A stretch of DNA of 64,000 nt from Erysipelothrix sp. HDW6C (GTDB taxonomy: Bacteria > Bacillota_I > Bacilli_A > Erysipelotrichales > Erysipelotrichaceae), in contig NZ_CP049861.1 of NCBI RefSeq assembly GCF_011299615.1, positions 62,001 through 126,000 on the forward strand. The letters are read 5' to 3'. Positions within the stretch are counted from its first letter, which is position 1. The number at the start of each line of letters is the position of its first letter. The translations under genes were made by a program, and so were the position numbers. Below are positions 24,601 through 33,128 of the stretch, piece after piece. Under the pieces are notes generated by a model that was not told the DNA's origin, made no database searches, and saw nothing but the letters and a program-made list of their open reading frames with translations.

Positions 24601-26560
24601 CACCTTGTACACGGACTGAGTTTGGTCCATCTGCCCCATACGAAGGATGTGCAGTACTCATCAATAATTGATTGACGCGCTCAACCATTTCATTATCAGA
24701 CAACGTTGGCATGGTATTTTTCAAGTGTTGTTTTACCAATGCACTTGCACCTGCGACATGTGGTGATGCCATTGACGTTCCCGACATGGAACTATAGTAA
24801 GTACCTGTTTGACTTGGGTAGGTGGAATAAATATTCCCACCCGGTGCAGCAAGTTCTGGTTTAATACGTAATTCATTGGTTGTTCCCATGCTTGAGAATG
24901 ACGATGGCTGACCACCGGTTGCATTATTCTCGATTGGAACATCGGTTTGGAAAATGGTCATTTCCTTGGTTGCTTGGGCAGCAAGGAATTCACCGTCTTC
25001 TTTCGAGATGAATCCAGCAGGGATTTGTGCATCGCCTGCCGCCATATTAATGAGACTTCCGACAACATTGTCATACACTAAAATCCCAACTGCACCCTGT
25101 GATTCAGCAATCGATATTTTATCTGAGAATGCGATATCACCACGACGCACAAGTGCAATGGTTCCATTTACATCGAGACCTGTATAATCAGATGCCGATC
25201 CAACACCGGGAATCACAACATAGTTGTAGACTTTATCTTCAATTGATTTAAATGACACTTCGGTTGTCGTGTGGGCAATTGTTTTACCATTTGATGCAAT
25301 TGCTGATAGCATCTTGGTTGTATTATCGACACTTGCAATGGACAATGGTGTATTAAATGTTGAGGGTCTTCCCACTAATCCATGATCCGGATCACCTGTA
25401 GGTGTTAAGTCTAATCCTGCCCATTTGTTATTTTTAGCACTGTTTGTTGCATTCCCTGCTGAGACATCCAGAATAATTCCAGCCGCCTTAACACGATCAT
25501 ACACTTCCTGTGTCAACCCTTCGCCTTCACTTGAGAAGCCAGCATCACTACCCAAACTCATGTTGATAACATCGACATTTAATTTGGCAGCATCATCCAA
25601 TGCAGCTAAAACAATCCCATCATGGGTTGTGCCACCGATATCGGAGAATACTTTAAAGATCATCAGTTGTGCATTTGGCGCAACACCGCTGAATGTGTCT
25701 GACTTTCCAGCAACAGTCCCCGCGACATGCGTACCATGGGCTGTATTATGCCCTGTTTCCGCATCTTTAGGCGTAACATCTGCATCTCTATCAGCATAGT
25801 CATAAGCATACGGAACTTTCGTTCCTGCATAGACATCATCAACGCTCAGACCTGGCGTAGTAGTTTTTGCACTGAGTTCAGTGTTGGCAACAATCGTTGC
25901 GATGCCAGCGTAATCTACACCGACATCTGTAAGTTCTTGTTGGAATGCCTCATGTTGCAAATCAAGGCCGGTATCAAGGACACCTACAACAATTCCTTCA
26001 CCCTTATAGTGTGCGCTATCCCAAACTTCAGGTGCTCCCACCATTTCATTGCTTGAGCTCATTTGAGGTTCAACCGCTTCATAGGTTGCTGCAACAAATG
26101 CGCGTTTAACATTTGAGATTTTGCGAATTTCTTTGATATTCTTATATTCAGTTTTGATTGAAAATCCATTAAGAACTGTAGAATAACGGTTTTCAACTGT
26201 TGCATCTCCCGTTATTGCGGCAATTTTTTGTATGGTCGAATCTTGAGCAATTTCTATTTTTGTTTCAACTGTTGCTGCTCGTGATGACTTCATAAATGTT
26301 TCGACTGAACCTGTTGCATAATAATCGAGCAATGGTTTCTCTGTAAGTTCAACAATAACATTCACAATGTCATTATCTTCATAGTTTAAATCATCCCCAC
26401 GTTCAATGGGTTCATTTTCTGATTTTAGATGATCTAAATAAGACTCTTGACTGAGTGTTGGACTCACATCTTGAGTTTCATCAGCAGCAATACTTATAGT
26501 ACCTGATAGTACTAAGGTTGCACTTACAAGCAAGTGCAATGTTCGTTTTACCAATTTCAT
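21674..26560 (-). CDS. Cell-wall-anchored subtilisin-like serine protease (S8, PA-inserted), LPxTG
   Basis: A 1628-aa surface protease. It has a signal peptide (~1-26), an inhibitor-like propeptide (~60-160), and an S8 domain with Asp196 (VLDTG), His275 (HGTHVAG), oxyanion Asn370 (SAGN) and Ser596 (GTSMASP). A PA insertion (~440-545) is visible from LVRRGDIAFSDK. An Fn3-like region of C5a-peptidase type follows, then about five Ig-like (Big2-type) repeats and one FIVAR-like three-helix module (~1465-1530). A Pro-Asn wall-spanning repeat precedes LPITG (1592-1596), a hydrophobic helix and an RKR tail. It probably cleaves host or surface proteins. The gene is monocistronic. Confidence 0.93.
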   Translation of the reverse strand: MKLVKRTLHLLVSATLVLSGTISIAADETQDVSPTLSQESYLDHLKSENEPIERGDDLNYEDNDIVNVIVELTEKPLLDYYATGSVETFMKSSRAATVETKIEIAQDSTIQKIAAITGDATVENRYSTVLNGFSIKTEYKNIKEIRKISNVKRAFVAATYEAVEPQMSSSNEMVGAPEVWDSAHYKGEGIVVGVLDTGLDLQHEAFQQELTDVGVDYAGIATIVANTELSAKTTTPGLSVDDVYAGTKVPYAYDYADRDADVTPKDAETGHNTAHGTHVAGTVAGKSDTFSGVAPNAQLMIFKVFSDIGGTTHDGIVLAALDDAAKLNVDVINMSLGSDAGFSSEGEGLTQEVYDRVKAAGIILDVSAGNATNSAKNNKWAGLDLTPTGDPDHGLVGRPSTFNTPLSIASVDNTTKMLSAIASNGKTIAHTTTEVSFKSIEDKVYNYVVIPGVGSASDYTGLDVNGTIALVRRGDIAFSDKISIAESQGAVGILVYDNVVGSLINMAAGDAQIPAGFISKEDGEFLAAQATKEMTIFQTDVPIENNATGGQPSSFSSMGTTNELRIKPELAAPGGNIYSTYPSQTGTYYSSMSGTSMASPHVAGASALVKQHLKNTMPTLSDNEMVERVNQLLMSTAHPSYGADGPNSVRVQGAGVFNVNDAINSPAFLSVAENKDGSQRPKLELGDDPQKTGVYTLNFSVTNTSDTTVDYDISGIASRPGSVTYGFQGIGPRSFMLDRNVTADASVNGDATVSVAPQETKNVSVTVTLSASEKAAMDAAFENGIYVEGYVTLTPTSVSGNDVILSIPYLAYYGNWEQPGIFDHGSWYDDIPLPNSYVNQVYTKYSILGGNIIDQDFVDVNKDMFAISPNGDGIADSIETVILSQVRNARVLNYTITNKETQEKVYEFTSEFSNKSMYRNAYGQQIPSSAFDPAPEWKGDKLNGETVEDGVYRYAVDAELGFRPGVNDTYEFDVIVDTKNPILDTNNFKLVRRNGRTFIETKAIDENYMVNTLVAPFIDGQPKWDTPIFQKYTPNEAVREHDLSIDVTDYIGEEIMISLIDVGMNEQVYALTVPSENLTDLKLSPASATLAVGEQLEIEVENLGANATVSWTSSNPGVAAVDQNGVASAIAEGQTTLKVEDDKGNTATMTLGVYAKPNVSGMTLSFENVEVNSGTSGQISVSAFEPLGVSIDDSNITWSSSDATIVALTNTTGRTASFVVNGSVGESATLSATYGEVSAEATVTIVATDGALTTTVEYTSMSIHRDSFVTLDATDITNAAIAWTVDDEAIVSLEDMGDGTVRAKGLAPGNTIVRATSENGSIHFNIAVLDTDNKYTEVNFDALSYGLSVGASQTVTLDFGTTTSLLEDNHLTHRSYDETIATYDGTTIVAKKVGSVIIETVLENGQRATALVQVTALNKSALVTLVAQTATLQESSYTEASWTALQTAITSAKAVIANENASQAEIDAAVLALQTAIDGLKSKITGLQPTMALTVGTSVTLNPTPGNGTWTYDEAFFTMTEPLARANQGKTFTALKAGTTTLTYTVNGQSFEITVEIAAKGIDPNPNPNPNPNPGEKPNPQVPNEGNKGEQLPITGIESRNPTFPAGLLVLGIALVYISEQRKRNNTK

Positions 26561-26882
26561 TAATTTCTCCTATTTTCTATCCCCTTTGTAAACGAATTAG
26601 TATTTGAAACACCGGATTAATTGTTATCACCTCTCTTTTACGAATTGCATCGTCGTATGGTAAAAGAGTAAACGATTTCACAATTCAACGGTAGACAATG
26701 TAACAGACGTCATAATTTATGTAACGAGTTTCACTAATTTGTGAAAATACTTGAAAATCACACATAATTAACAAACACCGCTTCCACTATATTTCAATTT
26801 CGTGACATGGATTCCCTTCTTAATGACATACTTAAACCGTAATGTGGTAAATGTGATAGGGTTATTTCTATAGAGGTACCTT
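26561..26882. other. 322-bp intergenic region between divergent genes
   Basis: AT-rich. It holds the subtilase leader with a 9-bp inverted repeat (see next entry) and the start of the divergent membrane-protein gene. I could not fix the promoters with confidence. Confidence 0.5.
26633..26668 (-). repeat. Inverted repeat in the subtilase 5' leader
   Basis: CTCTTTTAC (26633-26641) and GTAAAAGAG (26660-26668) are perfect 9-bp arms around an 18-nt loop. No T-tract follows on either strand, so it is not an obvious terminator. It may be an operator or a leader hairpin about 70-110 nt before the subtilase start. Confidence 0.5.
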
Positions 26883-27863
26883 ATGAAATTAAAAAATAAA
26901 CGACTTAGATTACAATTAATAATTATCTTAATTCTTATTCCTGCACTCATCGGAACACTCATCTCACTGTTTCTACTTCCCGAAGAATTCCCCATTATTA
27001 CCCATGTCTTCGATGTTCCCGAATCAATGAAGCAATCCATTATTCAAACGTCCATACGGGATTTACGTATCTTTCAGATATTGATGCCCTTTGCCATGAT
27101 TTTCTTCAACATTATGCTTTTTACAGGATTATACTTCTTGTATTCTTTTTTACGCAATCGTTTCCCACGTCGACAAACTGCACTTAAATTGGTCGTCCCA
27201 GATGACGAAACTCACGATCGCTTTGTATCAACTTATAATCGCGCATTTTCGTTTGTTCAATCTCACGACCAAAGTGTAAAGCCAATGAATTACTATTTCT
27301 CAGATATTGATGAACCCTTTACCATGAGTTTGAATAAAGATCATGCCGCTTTGGGTAAGAAGACGTATTCATTAGAAAATAGCGATGAAAACCTTTATGT
27401 GACACTCATCGCAACATTATTACGACAACATTCAAACATAGGAAAAGAGCGCGTACTGTTTCAAGCCTCGATTGTTATGCTTATCATCGACATCTACTTC
27501 TCAACACTCTTGATTCCCTATTTGGATACAGTGATAATTATTCTCGTCATCTATACCTTTTTGTGCATTATTCTTACGCTCATTCAATTAAAAATTAAGA
27601 ACACAACTGTTAAGAAGTGGCTTACTTTATTCTGTAAGCCGTTTACATTTATATTTACAAAAATATTATCATGGGTAAATTACATCATTCAACCCACAAT
27701 CGTCCGTGAAGCCTATGCGGTAGACGAACAAATGGTTTCAATGGGCCTTGGAGATGAACTTTTGAAATACTTAAACTATAGTATGTCCTTCGAGAACAAA
27801 GATGTTCCCCTATCTGTAAGTTCAAGACAACGCATCGAAAACATCGAAAAACTCCTTCACTAA
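26883..27863 (+). CDS. Membrane protein resembling an inactive M48-like peptidase
   Basis: This 326-aa protein has an N-terminal TM helix (~10-32), a second (~62-90) and two around 190-240. Its soluble C-terminal half carries EAYAVDEQMVSMGLGDELLKYL, split as the 'AD..a..lG....l..aL' segment of M48 peptidases, and ends RIENIEKLL like the M48 'Ri..l..l' end. The zinc motif HExxH is missing. The matching region reads ATLLRQH. It could be a pseudoenzyme or only a resemblance. The function is unknown. Confidence 0.65.
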   Translation: MKLKNKRLRLQLIIILILIPALIGTLISLFLLPEEFPIITHVFDVPESMKQSIIQTSIRDLRIFQILMPFAMIFFNIMLFTGLYFLYSFLRNRFPRRQTALKLVVPDDETHDRFVSTYNRAFSFVQSHDQSVKPMNYYFSDIDEPFTMSLNKDHAALGKKTYSLENSDENLYVTLIATLLRQHSNIGKERVLFQASIVMLIIDIYFSTLLIPYLDTVIIILVIYTFLCIILTLIQLKIKNTTVKKWLTLFCKPFTFIFTKILSWVNYIIQPTIVREAYAVDEQMVSMGLGDELLKYLNYSMSFENKDVPLSVSSRQRIENIEKLLH

Positions 27864-27877
27864 TCAAATACTGCGCG

Positions 27878-27886
27878 TGGTATAAT
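27878..27886 (+). promoter_or_regulatory. Extended -10 promoter of the RlmM-like gene
   Basis: TGGTATAAT sits 25 bp before ATG 27911, with ribosome site TAAGGAG (27899-27905). Confidence 0.55.
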
Positions 27887-27910
27887 GTTGACAACACCTA
27901 AGGAGACATT

Positions 27911-28894
27911 ATGCGCTATTTCGTAACATGCAATGACAATTCAAATTATTTACTGGATCAAGAGGTAAAAAAACACGCCGGTTTGGGAACACTCGAATGG
28001 GTTAGTGACACAGAGGCCATCCTTGATTCCAAACTCGAACATGAAAAATTAGTCGATGTGATTCGTTCAACACCGATTCTTTTCATTCGTCATCTTTTCA
28101 AAATTGATGGGGAAATCGCTCTTGACGAAGCCCCTGCCTTACCCATGAAGCTCAACTTGGAGCCCAACCAAACATTTTCGCTTCAAATTCGTACCCCGCT
28201 TGATTTGCGTCAACGTGGAATTGCCATTCGGAATACGATTGTTGATGCTTTGATTGATCAAGGCTTCACCTTAAACGTGAAAGATCCAGAACAAATTGTC
28301 TCACTCTATTTCACCGACTCATCAATCCTCTATGGCATTGGAACATCTGCTTTACAACTCAGCAAATGGAGCGCTGGAATGGTTCACTATTCAAAAGCAC
28401 AAAGCAGTATTTCGCGAGCCGAATTCAAACTGCGTGAAGTCTTTGAGTCATTCAATGTCCCCCACGTAAGCGGGCTTGCTCTAGATTTGGGTGCTGCACC
28501 AGGAGGGTGGACTCAAGTTTTAACAGAACAAGGTTTTGATGTCATCGCAGTCGATCCTGCAAAGTTAGATCCTCAACTTAAAAAGAATACAAAAGTGCGC
28601 CACTATAAAGGAAGCACCCAGGAATACATGCAAGAATTTCCAAATCAAATGTTTGATGTTATGGTCAACGATATGAAAATGACCGTGAAACAAAGCATTG
28701 GAATCTTTAATCATCTTGCACTTAACCTTAATCCTGACGGTTATGCGGTTTTGACACTGAAACTACCGAAAGAATACAACTATGATTTTATCCTTTCAAC
28801 ACTTAGCATGGTGAGACGCAACTTCAACATCATTGAAGGAAGGCAACTGTTTCACAACCGTCATGAATTAACGTTACTTTTAACCAAACGCTAG
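27911..28894 (+). CDS. RlmM-like SAM-dependent rRNA 2'-O-methyltransferase
   Basis: This 327-aa protein has a THUMP-like N-terminal part (~1-150) and an FtsJ-fold methyltransferase domain with LDLGAAPGGWTQVL (~191-204). The K-D-K-E catalytic tetrad of 2'-O-ribose methyltransferases is seen at K173 (SRAEFKL), D254 (VNDM), K284 (LKLP) and E319 (RHEL). RlmM modifies C2498 of 23S rRNA in E. coli. That exact target is only an analogy here. A GNAT gene follows 10 nt after the stop. Confidence 0.82.
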   Translation: MRYFVTCNDNSNYLLDQEVKKHAGLGTLEWVSDTEAILDSKLEHEKLVDVIRSTPILFIRHLFKIDGEIALDEAPALPMKLNLEPNQTFSLQIRTPLDLRQRGIAIRNTIVDALIDQGFTLNVKDPEQIVSLYFTDSSILYGIGTSALQLSKWSAGMVHYSKAQSSISRAEFKLREVFESFNVPHVSGLALDLGAAPGGWTQVLTEQGFDVIAVDPAKLDPQLKKNTKVRHYKGSTQEYMQEFPNQMFDVMVNDMKMTVKQSIGIFNHLALNLNPDGYAVLTLKLPKEYNYDFILSTLSMVRRNFNIIEGRQLFHNRHELTLLLTKR

Positions 28895-28904
28895 GAGAAT
28901 ACTC

Positions 28905-29486
28905 ATGTCTATGGAAAAACCACGTCTCGTTGGTGAGCGCGTCGTGCTTCGACCTTTTGAAGAAGCTGATATTGAACCGATGATTGCAATCATTAGCGAT
29001 CCAACATTGCGATTTCTAACTGGAAGTTCAATAACTACAGAGGAAGCCAATACACCTTACTCCCCTGAGCGCATTGATGGTATGCGCACATGGTATCGCA
29101 CGATTAACGCTCAAACAGACCGCCTTGACCTCGCAATCACTGTCAACGATACAGTTATCGGCGAGGTTGTTCTTAACGATTGGGATTCGGAACTCAACTC
29201 CTGTAACTTTAGAGTACTTATGGCCATGGACCACACAAATCATGGGTATGGTCGTGATGCAATCCAGACGTTTATCACCTACGCCTTAAATACACTCAAC
29301 CTTCATCGCATCGAACTTGAGGTGTACGATTTCAATCCACGGGCACGCCATGTTTATGAATCCGTCGGGTTTTTATACGAAGGAACAAAACGCAAAGCAT
29401 TTCGTTTTGATGGGTGTTATTATGACATCCATTTATATGCGATTGTTAACGATCAGAAAGAAAACAGACCCCATTCGTCAGAATAA
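28905..29486 (+). CDS. GNAT acetyltransferase, RimJ/RimL type
   Basis: This 193-aa GNAT protein has the N-terminal LVGERVVLRPFEEAD strand, acetyl-CoA-binding loop region NHGYGRDAIQTFI, and ELEVYDFNPRARHVYESVGF near the C-terminus, typical of the RimL subclass. It could also start at the second Met (MEKP). Substrate unknown. It is in an operon with the RlmM-like gene, and its 3' end is part of a terminator stem. Confidence 0.9.
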   Translation: MSMEKPRLVGERVVLRPFEEADIEPMIAIISDPTLRFLTGSSITTEEANTPYSPERIDGMRTWYRTINAQTDRLDLAITVNDTVIGEVVLNDWDSELNSCNFRVLMAMDHTNHGYGRDAIQTFITYALNTLNLHRIELEVYDFNPRARHVYESVGFLYEGTKRKAFRFDGCYYDIHLYAIVNDQKENRPHSSE

Positions 29487-29496
29487 GGTCTGTTTT
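29461..29496. terminator. Terminator overlapping the GNAT gene 3' end
   Basis: AAAACAGACC (29461-29470) pairs with GGTCTGTTTT (29487-29496). CTTT follows on plus, and a T-rich side lies on minus. It separates two convergent genes. Confidence 0.65.
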
Positions 29497-29498
29497 CT

Positions 29499-30215
29499 TT
29501 ACTTGCTGATCCGGAAAACCGATTCAATCATTTCTGTTTCATCACCTGAGTCATATTTCGCCCACATACTGATGATAAATCGTGTATTCGCATCCCCTTC
29601 AAATTCAAAGCGGAAGGGATCCTTAAATACAAAATTTTCATCCACGAGTGAATAAACTGCATGGTGGTCTTGCATATGAAATTTAAAACTTATTTGTTTT
29701 GGCATCACACCACGTGACATCTCATCTGCAAAGCGTTGAATATCTGCATGTGTGAGCGTGCGATCTTCGACGTTTGTTCCTGGCGATAGTTTAAGGTTGG
29801 TGATTTGTTCGATGCCTCGCCCTTCATCATTATGATATTCTGCTGTTACACTGAGCAATACTTCGTGTCCAGTATGACTCCACATCTCTGGGAATACAAT
29901 TGATCGAAATACACCATGTACTTGGCCAGGATTGATTGTCAGATCTGAGCCAAAATGAGCAATCGACTCCTTCATATAGGAGTTAAACGCATTTTCACTT
30001 TGTTTAAGAATAAACACAACGCGTCCATCCCCTTTTACACACTTCTCCACAGTGGGACGAATCTTTACATCTTTTTCGATTTCTGGTTTTTCGAGAGTTG
30101 TCTTAGATTTGGAAGAAGTGTCATTTTCAGTCTTTAAGTCAATTGCTTTTGTGATCAGAGTCGCTGCTGCAAGGCCAAAGCCAAAAGTCGCTGCAGATTT
30201 CAATAATTTCTTCAT
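29499..30215 (-). CDS. Hypothetical membrane-anchored protein (238 aa)
   Basis: N-terminal hydrophobic segment (about 4-24, FGFGLAAATLITKA) that may be a signal anchor, a charged linker (~28-55), then a beta-rich domain with no motif I recognise. Ribosome site TAGGAGG lies 7 nt before ATG. It appears monocistronic. Function unknown. Confidence 0.7.
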   Translation of the reverse strand: MKKLLKSAATFGFGLAAATLITKAIDLKTENDTSSKSKTTLEKPEIEKDVKIRPTVEKCVKGDGRVVFILKQSENAFNSYMKESIAHFGSDLTINPGQVHGVFRSIVFPEMWSHTGHEVLLSVTAEYHNDEGRGIEQITNLKLSPGTNVEDRTLTHADIQRFADEMSRGVMPKQISFKFHMQDHHAVYSLVDENFVFKDPFRFEFEGDANTRFIISMWAKYDSGDETEMIESVFRISK

Positions 30216-30330
30216 ACTTCTACCTCCTAATTTCTATTCCTAGTATAGCCTAGGTTTGGTTTCTTTACGGTCAAATGTTACGTAACATCAAATATATGTA
30301 TTATAAATTGCAATAATTTACTTTTTTTGT

Positions 30331-30359
30331 TTGACAAGACGAAGTTTTTAAGTTAACAT
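30331..30359 (+). promoter_or_regulatory. Promoter of the tandem T-box leader
   Basis: A consensus TTGACA (30331-30336), 17-nt spacer and TAACAT (30354-30359). Transcription would begin near 30366, at the start of the first T-box. Confidence 0.8.
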
Positions 30360-30365
30360 GACAAG

Positions 30366-30600
30366 TAAGTCATTGAACAAGAGAGTAGACTTAATAACAT
30401 TTATAGCGAATCAGGGATTGGTGAAAGCCTGAGAAATGAAGTTACGTTGAACCGCACTTGGGAGACATTGAGTTGAAATCAGTAGATTCAATCGCAAACC
30501 TAGCGTTACAGGAGAGAGGTCTTACTTATAAGTAAGGCAATTAGAGTGGCACCGCGTTAACACGTCTCTAGATATTACAAATATCTAGGGACGTTTTTAT
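30366..30600 (+). promoter_or_regulatory. T-box riboswitch 1 (arginine specifier)
   Basis: A T-box leader: stem I with AGTA (5' side of the specifier loop), a distal loop with GGTGAAAG, then GAAC-CGC-A with CGC at 30453-30455. It also has the T-box sequence AGAGTGGCACCGCG (30543-30556) and a terminator hairpin (30562-30598). By comparison with known glyQS structures, where GAA-N precedes the specifier, the codon is CGC (Arg). Uncharged tRNA-Arg would promote antitermination. Confidence 0.88.
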
Positions 30601-30624
30601 TTCCCTAGATTATCCAAATAATCG

Positions 30625-30845
30625 ATGATCAAGAGAGTAGTCATAGGAACATTTACAGCGAATCAGGGACGGTGGAAGCCTGGTAATTGAACTATGATGA
30701 ACCGCACTTGGGAGATATTGAATTGAAATGAGTAGATTCAATCGCCAACTAGCGTTATAGAAGAGTGGTCTTACATATGTAAGGCAAATAGAGTGGTACC
30801 GCGTTAACACGTCTCTAGATAGTTATTATCTAGGGACGTTTTTAT
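30625..30845 (+). promoter_or_regulatory. T-box riboswitch 2 (arginine specifier)
   Basis: A second complete T-box in the same transcript with no promoter between. AGTA and GTCATAG/CTATGAT close the specifier loop, CGC is at 30703-30705, T-box AGAGTGGTACCGCG at 30790-30803, and the terminator is at 30809-30845. It closely resembles the first copy, suggesting tandem duplication. Together they control the downstream amino-acid transporter. Confidence 0.88.
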
Positions 30846-30872
30846 TTCCCATCATATCAAAGGAGAAAGCAT

Positions 30873-31691
30873 ATGAAAAAGTTACTTATTGTTGCACTGG
30901 CAACACTATTTGTATTAACAGGTTGTGGAAGTAAGGGATCATCCGATGACCTCTTAACTTCGATTAAAGAGAAAGGTCAAATTACGGTTGCCCTTTCACC
31001 CGACTATGCTCCGTATGAATTTGTCGATCCATCAAAAACTGGTGATGCCCAATATGTTGGAGCAGACGTTGAACTTGCAAAATACATCGGTGAGAAATTA
31101 GGCGTTGATGTTGTCATTAAACCCCTTAGCTTCGATGATATTGCCTCTGCAGTTTCACTCAAGAAATATGATATCGGACTATCAGGTTTTACATGGACTG
31201 AAGAGCGTGCAAAAGTTATCGACTTCAGCAAGCCTTATGACAACTCAGAATCACTTTGCCAAGGTTTCCTTGTAAAAGCAGACAATGATTTTGCTTCAAT
31301 CGATGAAATCAATGATTCAAGCATTACTGTTGCCGCACAAAATGCTTCAGTTCAACAAATGTATGCTGAAAAACAAGTACCAAACGCTACAATCCGCCCA
31401 ATCAAACAAGTCAATAACGGTGTTCTTGACCTCTCTGCCGGAAAAGTTCAAGCCGTCGCAATCTCATGTGCAACAGCCGAACCATATATTCAAAAAGATC
31501 CTTCATTAAAACTCAGTGACGTTAAATTTGCTGCAAGTGATGAAGACGGAACCATGATTATTGTTTCACAGGGACAAGAAGACTTACTCAATGAAATCAA
31601 CACAATTATCGAAGAAGTGAAAGCAAATGGTCTTTACGTTCAATGGTTGAACGAAGCCAAGGACTTAGCACTCAGTTTAGGAGTTGAATAA
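30873..31691 (+). CDS. Polar amino-acid ABC transporter substrate-binding lipoprotein
   Basis: This 272-aa lipoprotein has a signal peptide with lipobox LTGC (Cys18). The SBP_bac_3 fold is shown by LSPDYAPYEFVD, GADVELAKYIGEKLG, SGFTWTEERAKVIDFSKPY and the end NGLYVQWLNE. It binds a polar amino acid outside the membrane. The tandem Arg T-boxes upstream make arginine (or a precursor such as citrulline) the likely ligand (inference). It is co-transcribed with permease and ATPase genes. Confidence 0.93.
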   Translation: MKKLLIVALATLFVLTGCGSKGSSDDLLTSIKEKGQITVALSPDYAPYEFVDPSKTGDAQYVGADVELAKYIGEKLGVDVVIKPLSFDDIASAVSLKKYDIGLSGFTWTEERAKVIDFSKPYDNSESLCQGFLVKADNDFASIDEINDSSITVAAQNASVQQMYAEKQVPNATIRPIKQVNNGVLDLSAGKVQAVAISCATAEPYIQKDPSLKLSDVKFAASDEDGTMIIVSQGQEDLLNEINTIIEEVKANGLYVQWLNEAKDLALSLGVE

Positions 31692-31694
31692 TCA

Positions 31695-32363
31695 ATGATT
31701 GATAATATCTTCAATTTACTTTCCAATCCAACATACCTCAAGGTTTTCCTTGATGGTGCTTGGGGAACACTCTGGATTTCGGCAGTTGTCGTTCTCTTTG
31801 GGACAGCCCTTGGCGGTATTGTTGCTTTAGGAAAAATGTCCAAAATTAAAGTCATCAATATGATTGCTTCAGGTTATGTTGAGATTCTACGTGGAACACC
31901 GATTCTACTTCAACTTTATTTCTTTAATTATGGAGGCGGTCAGTTAATTGGCCACTCCGTTCCCGAAATCTACTGGATTATTATCGCACTTGTGGTAAAC
32001 TCCAGTGCTTATGTTGCAGAGGTAATCCGTTCTGGAATCCAAGCTGTTGATCGTGGACAATTTGAAGCCGCAAAAAGTTTGGGTCTTTCAAACAAACATA
32101 TGATGACTAAGGTCATTCTACCGCAAGCAATTAAGAATATTTTACCTGCACTTGGTAATGAGTTTATCACGATGATCAAAGAAACTTCTCTTGCATCAAT
32201 CTTCTTCATTACCAGCTTAATGACTGCGGAAAGTATCGTTACAGCAGCAACAACACTTAAGATTGAATCTCTTATTATTGTTGGTGTTATCTACTTTGTA
32301 CTTACTTTCAGCCTCTCAAAAGCTGTTCAGTACTTCGAAAGGAGATTAGATCACAATGCCTAA
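31695..32363 (+). CDS. Amino-acid ABC transporter permease
   Basis: This 222-aa HisM-type permease has [15 protein letters not shown], split as the 'E..RgtPll.ql' segment, and the EAA loop [16 protein letters not shown] with 'LPQA'. About five TM helices are visible. It starts 3 nt after the binding-protein gene and overlaps the ATPase gene by 8 bp. Confidence 0.93.
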   Translation: MIDNIFNLLSNPTYLKVFLDGAWGTLWISAVVVLFGTALGGIVALGKMSKIKVINMIASGYVEILRGTPILLQLYFFNYGGGQLIGHSVPEIYWIIIALVVNSSAYVAEVIRSGIQAVDRGQFEAAKSLGLSNKHMMTKVILPQAIKNILPALGNEFITMIKETSLASIFFITSLMTAESIVTAATTLKIESLIIVGVIYFVLTFSLSKAVQYFERRLDHNA

Positions 32364-33090
32364 TCCATTAATCCAAATTAGCAATTTATGCAAGAACTTC
32401 GGCGATTTAAAGGTTCTTAAAGACATTAGTGAAACTATCAATGAAGGAGAAGTCGTCTCAATCATTGGACCCTCAGGTTCAGGAAAATCGACACTACTAC
32501 GTTGTCTCAATCTCTTAGAAACGCCAACATCTGGATCAGTGCTTTTTAATGGCAATGATTTAACAGATGCAAAAACCAATATCGATGCACTTCGTCAACA
32601 AATTGGGATGGTGTTTCAAAACTTCAACGTATTTCCAAATATGACTGTATTGGAAAATATCACCCTTACACCCATTCTTGAAAAAGGAATGAGCAAAAAC
32701 GATGCTGATGCACTTGGAATGGAATTACTCACAAAAGTTGGCCTTGCAGACAAAGCAAACGAACATCCAACCAAGTTGTCTGGCGGACAAAAACAACGTC
32801 TCGCAATTGTACGAGCACTTGCGATGTCACCGCAAGTCATGCTCTTTGATGAACCAACCAGTGCACTTGACCCAGAAATGGTTAAAGATGTCTTGGATGT
32901 TATTAAATCGCTTGCCGATGATGGGATGACGATTGTTATTGTGACACATGAAATGAACTTCGCAAAACAAATTAGCGATCGTGTCCTGTTTATGGATGAC
33001 GGTATTATTGAGGAACAAGGATCACCACAAGCGGTCTTCGATAATCCCCAAAGTAAACGTACACAAGAATTCTTAAGTAAAGTACTGTAA
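32356..33090 (+). CDS. Amino-acid ABC transporter ATP-binding protein
   Basis: This 244-aa ATPase has Walker [11 protein letters not shown]-loop in [10 protein letters not shown], signature [15 protein letters not shown], Walker [13 protein letters not shown] and H-loop THEM, all typical of the GlnQ/HisP class. It powers import through the adjacent permease. Confidence 0.95.
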   Translation: MPNPLIQISNLCKNFGDLKVLKDISETINEGEVVSIIGPSGSGKSTLLRCLNLLETPTSGSVLFNGNDLTDAKTNIDALRQQIGMVFQNFNVFPNMTVLENITLTPILEKGMSKNDADALGMELLTKVGLADKANEHPTKLSGGQKQRLAIVRALAMSPQVMLFDEPTSALDPEMVKDVLDVIKSLADDGMTIVIVTHEMNFAKQISDRVLFMDDGIIEEQGSPQAVFDNPQSKRTQEFLSKVL

Positions 33091-33094
33091 TAGC

Positions 33095-33128
33095 AAAGAG
33101 CAAATCCCTGAGGATTTGCTCTTTTTTT
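33095..33128. terminator. Bidirectional terminator after amino-acid ABC operon
   Basis: AAAGAGCAAATCC pairs with GGATTTGCTCTTT around loop CTGA, with a T-tract to 33128. It also lies at the end of the minus-strand M20 gene. Confidence 0.88.

Noticed and set aside
30610-30810. Minus-strand ORF of 66 codons
   Set aside because: It lies wholly inside the second T-box leader, has no ribosome site, and is explained by the RNA structure on the other strand.
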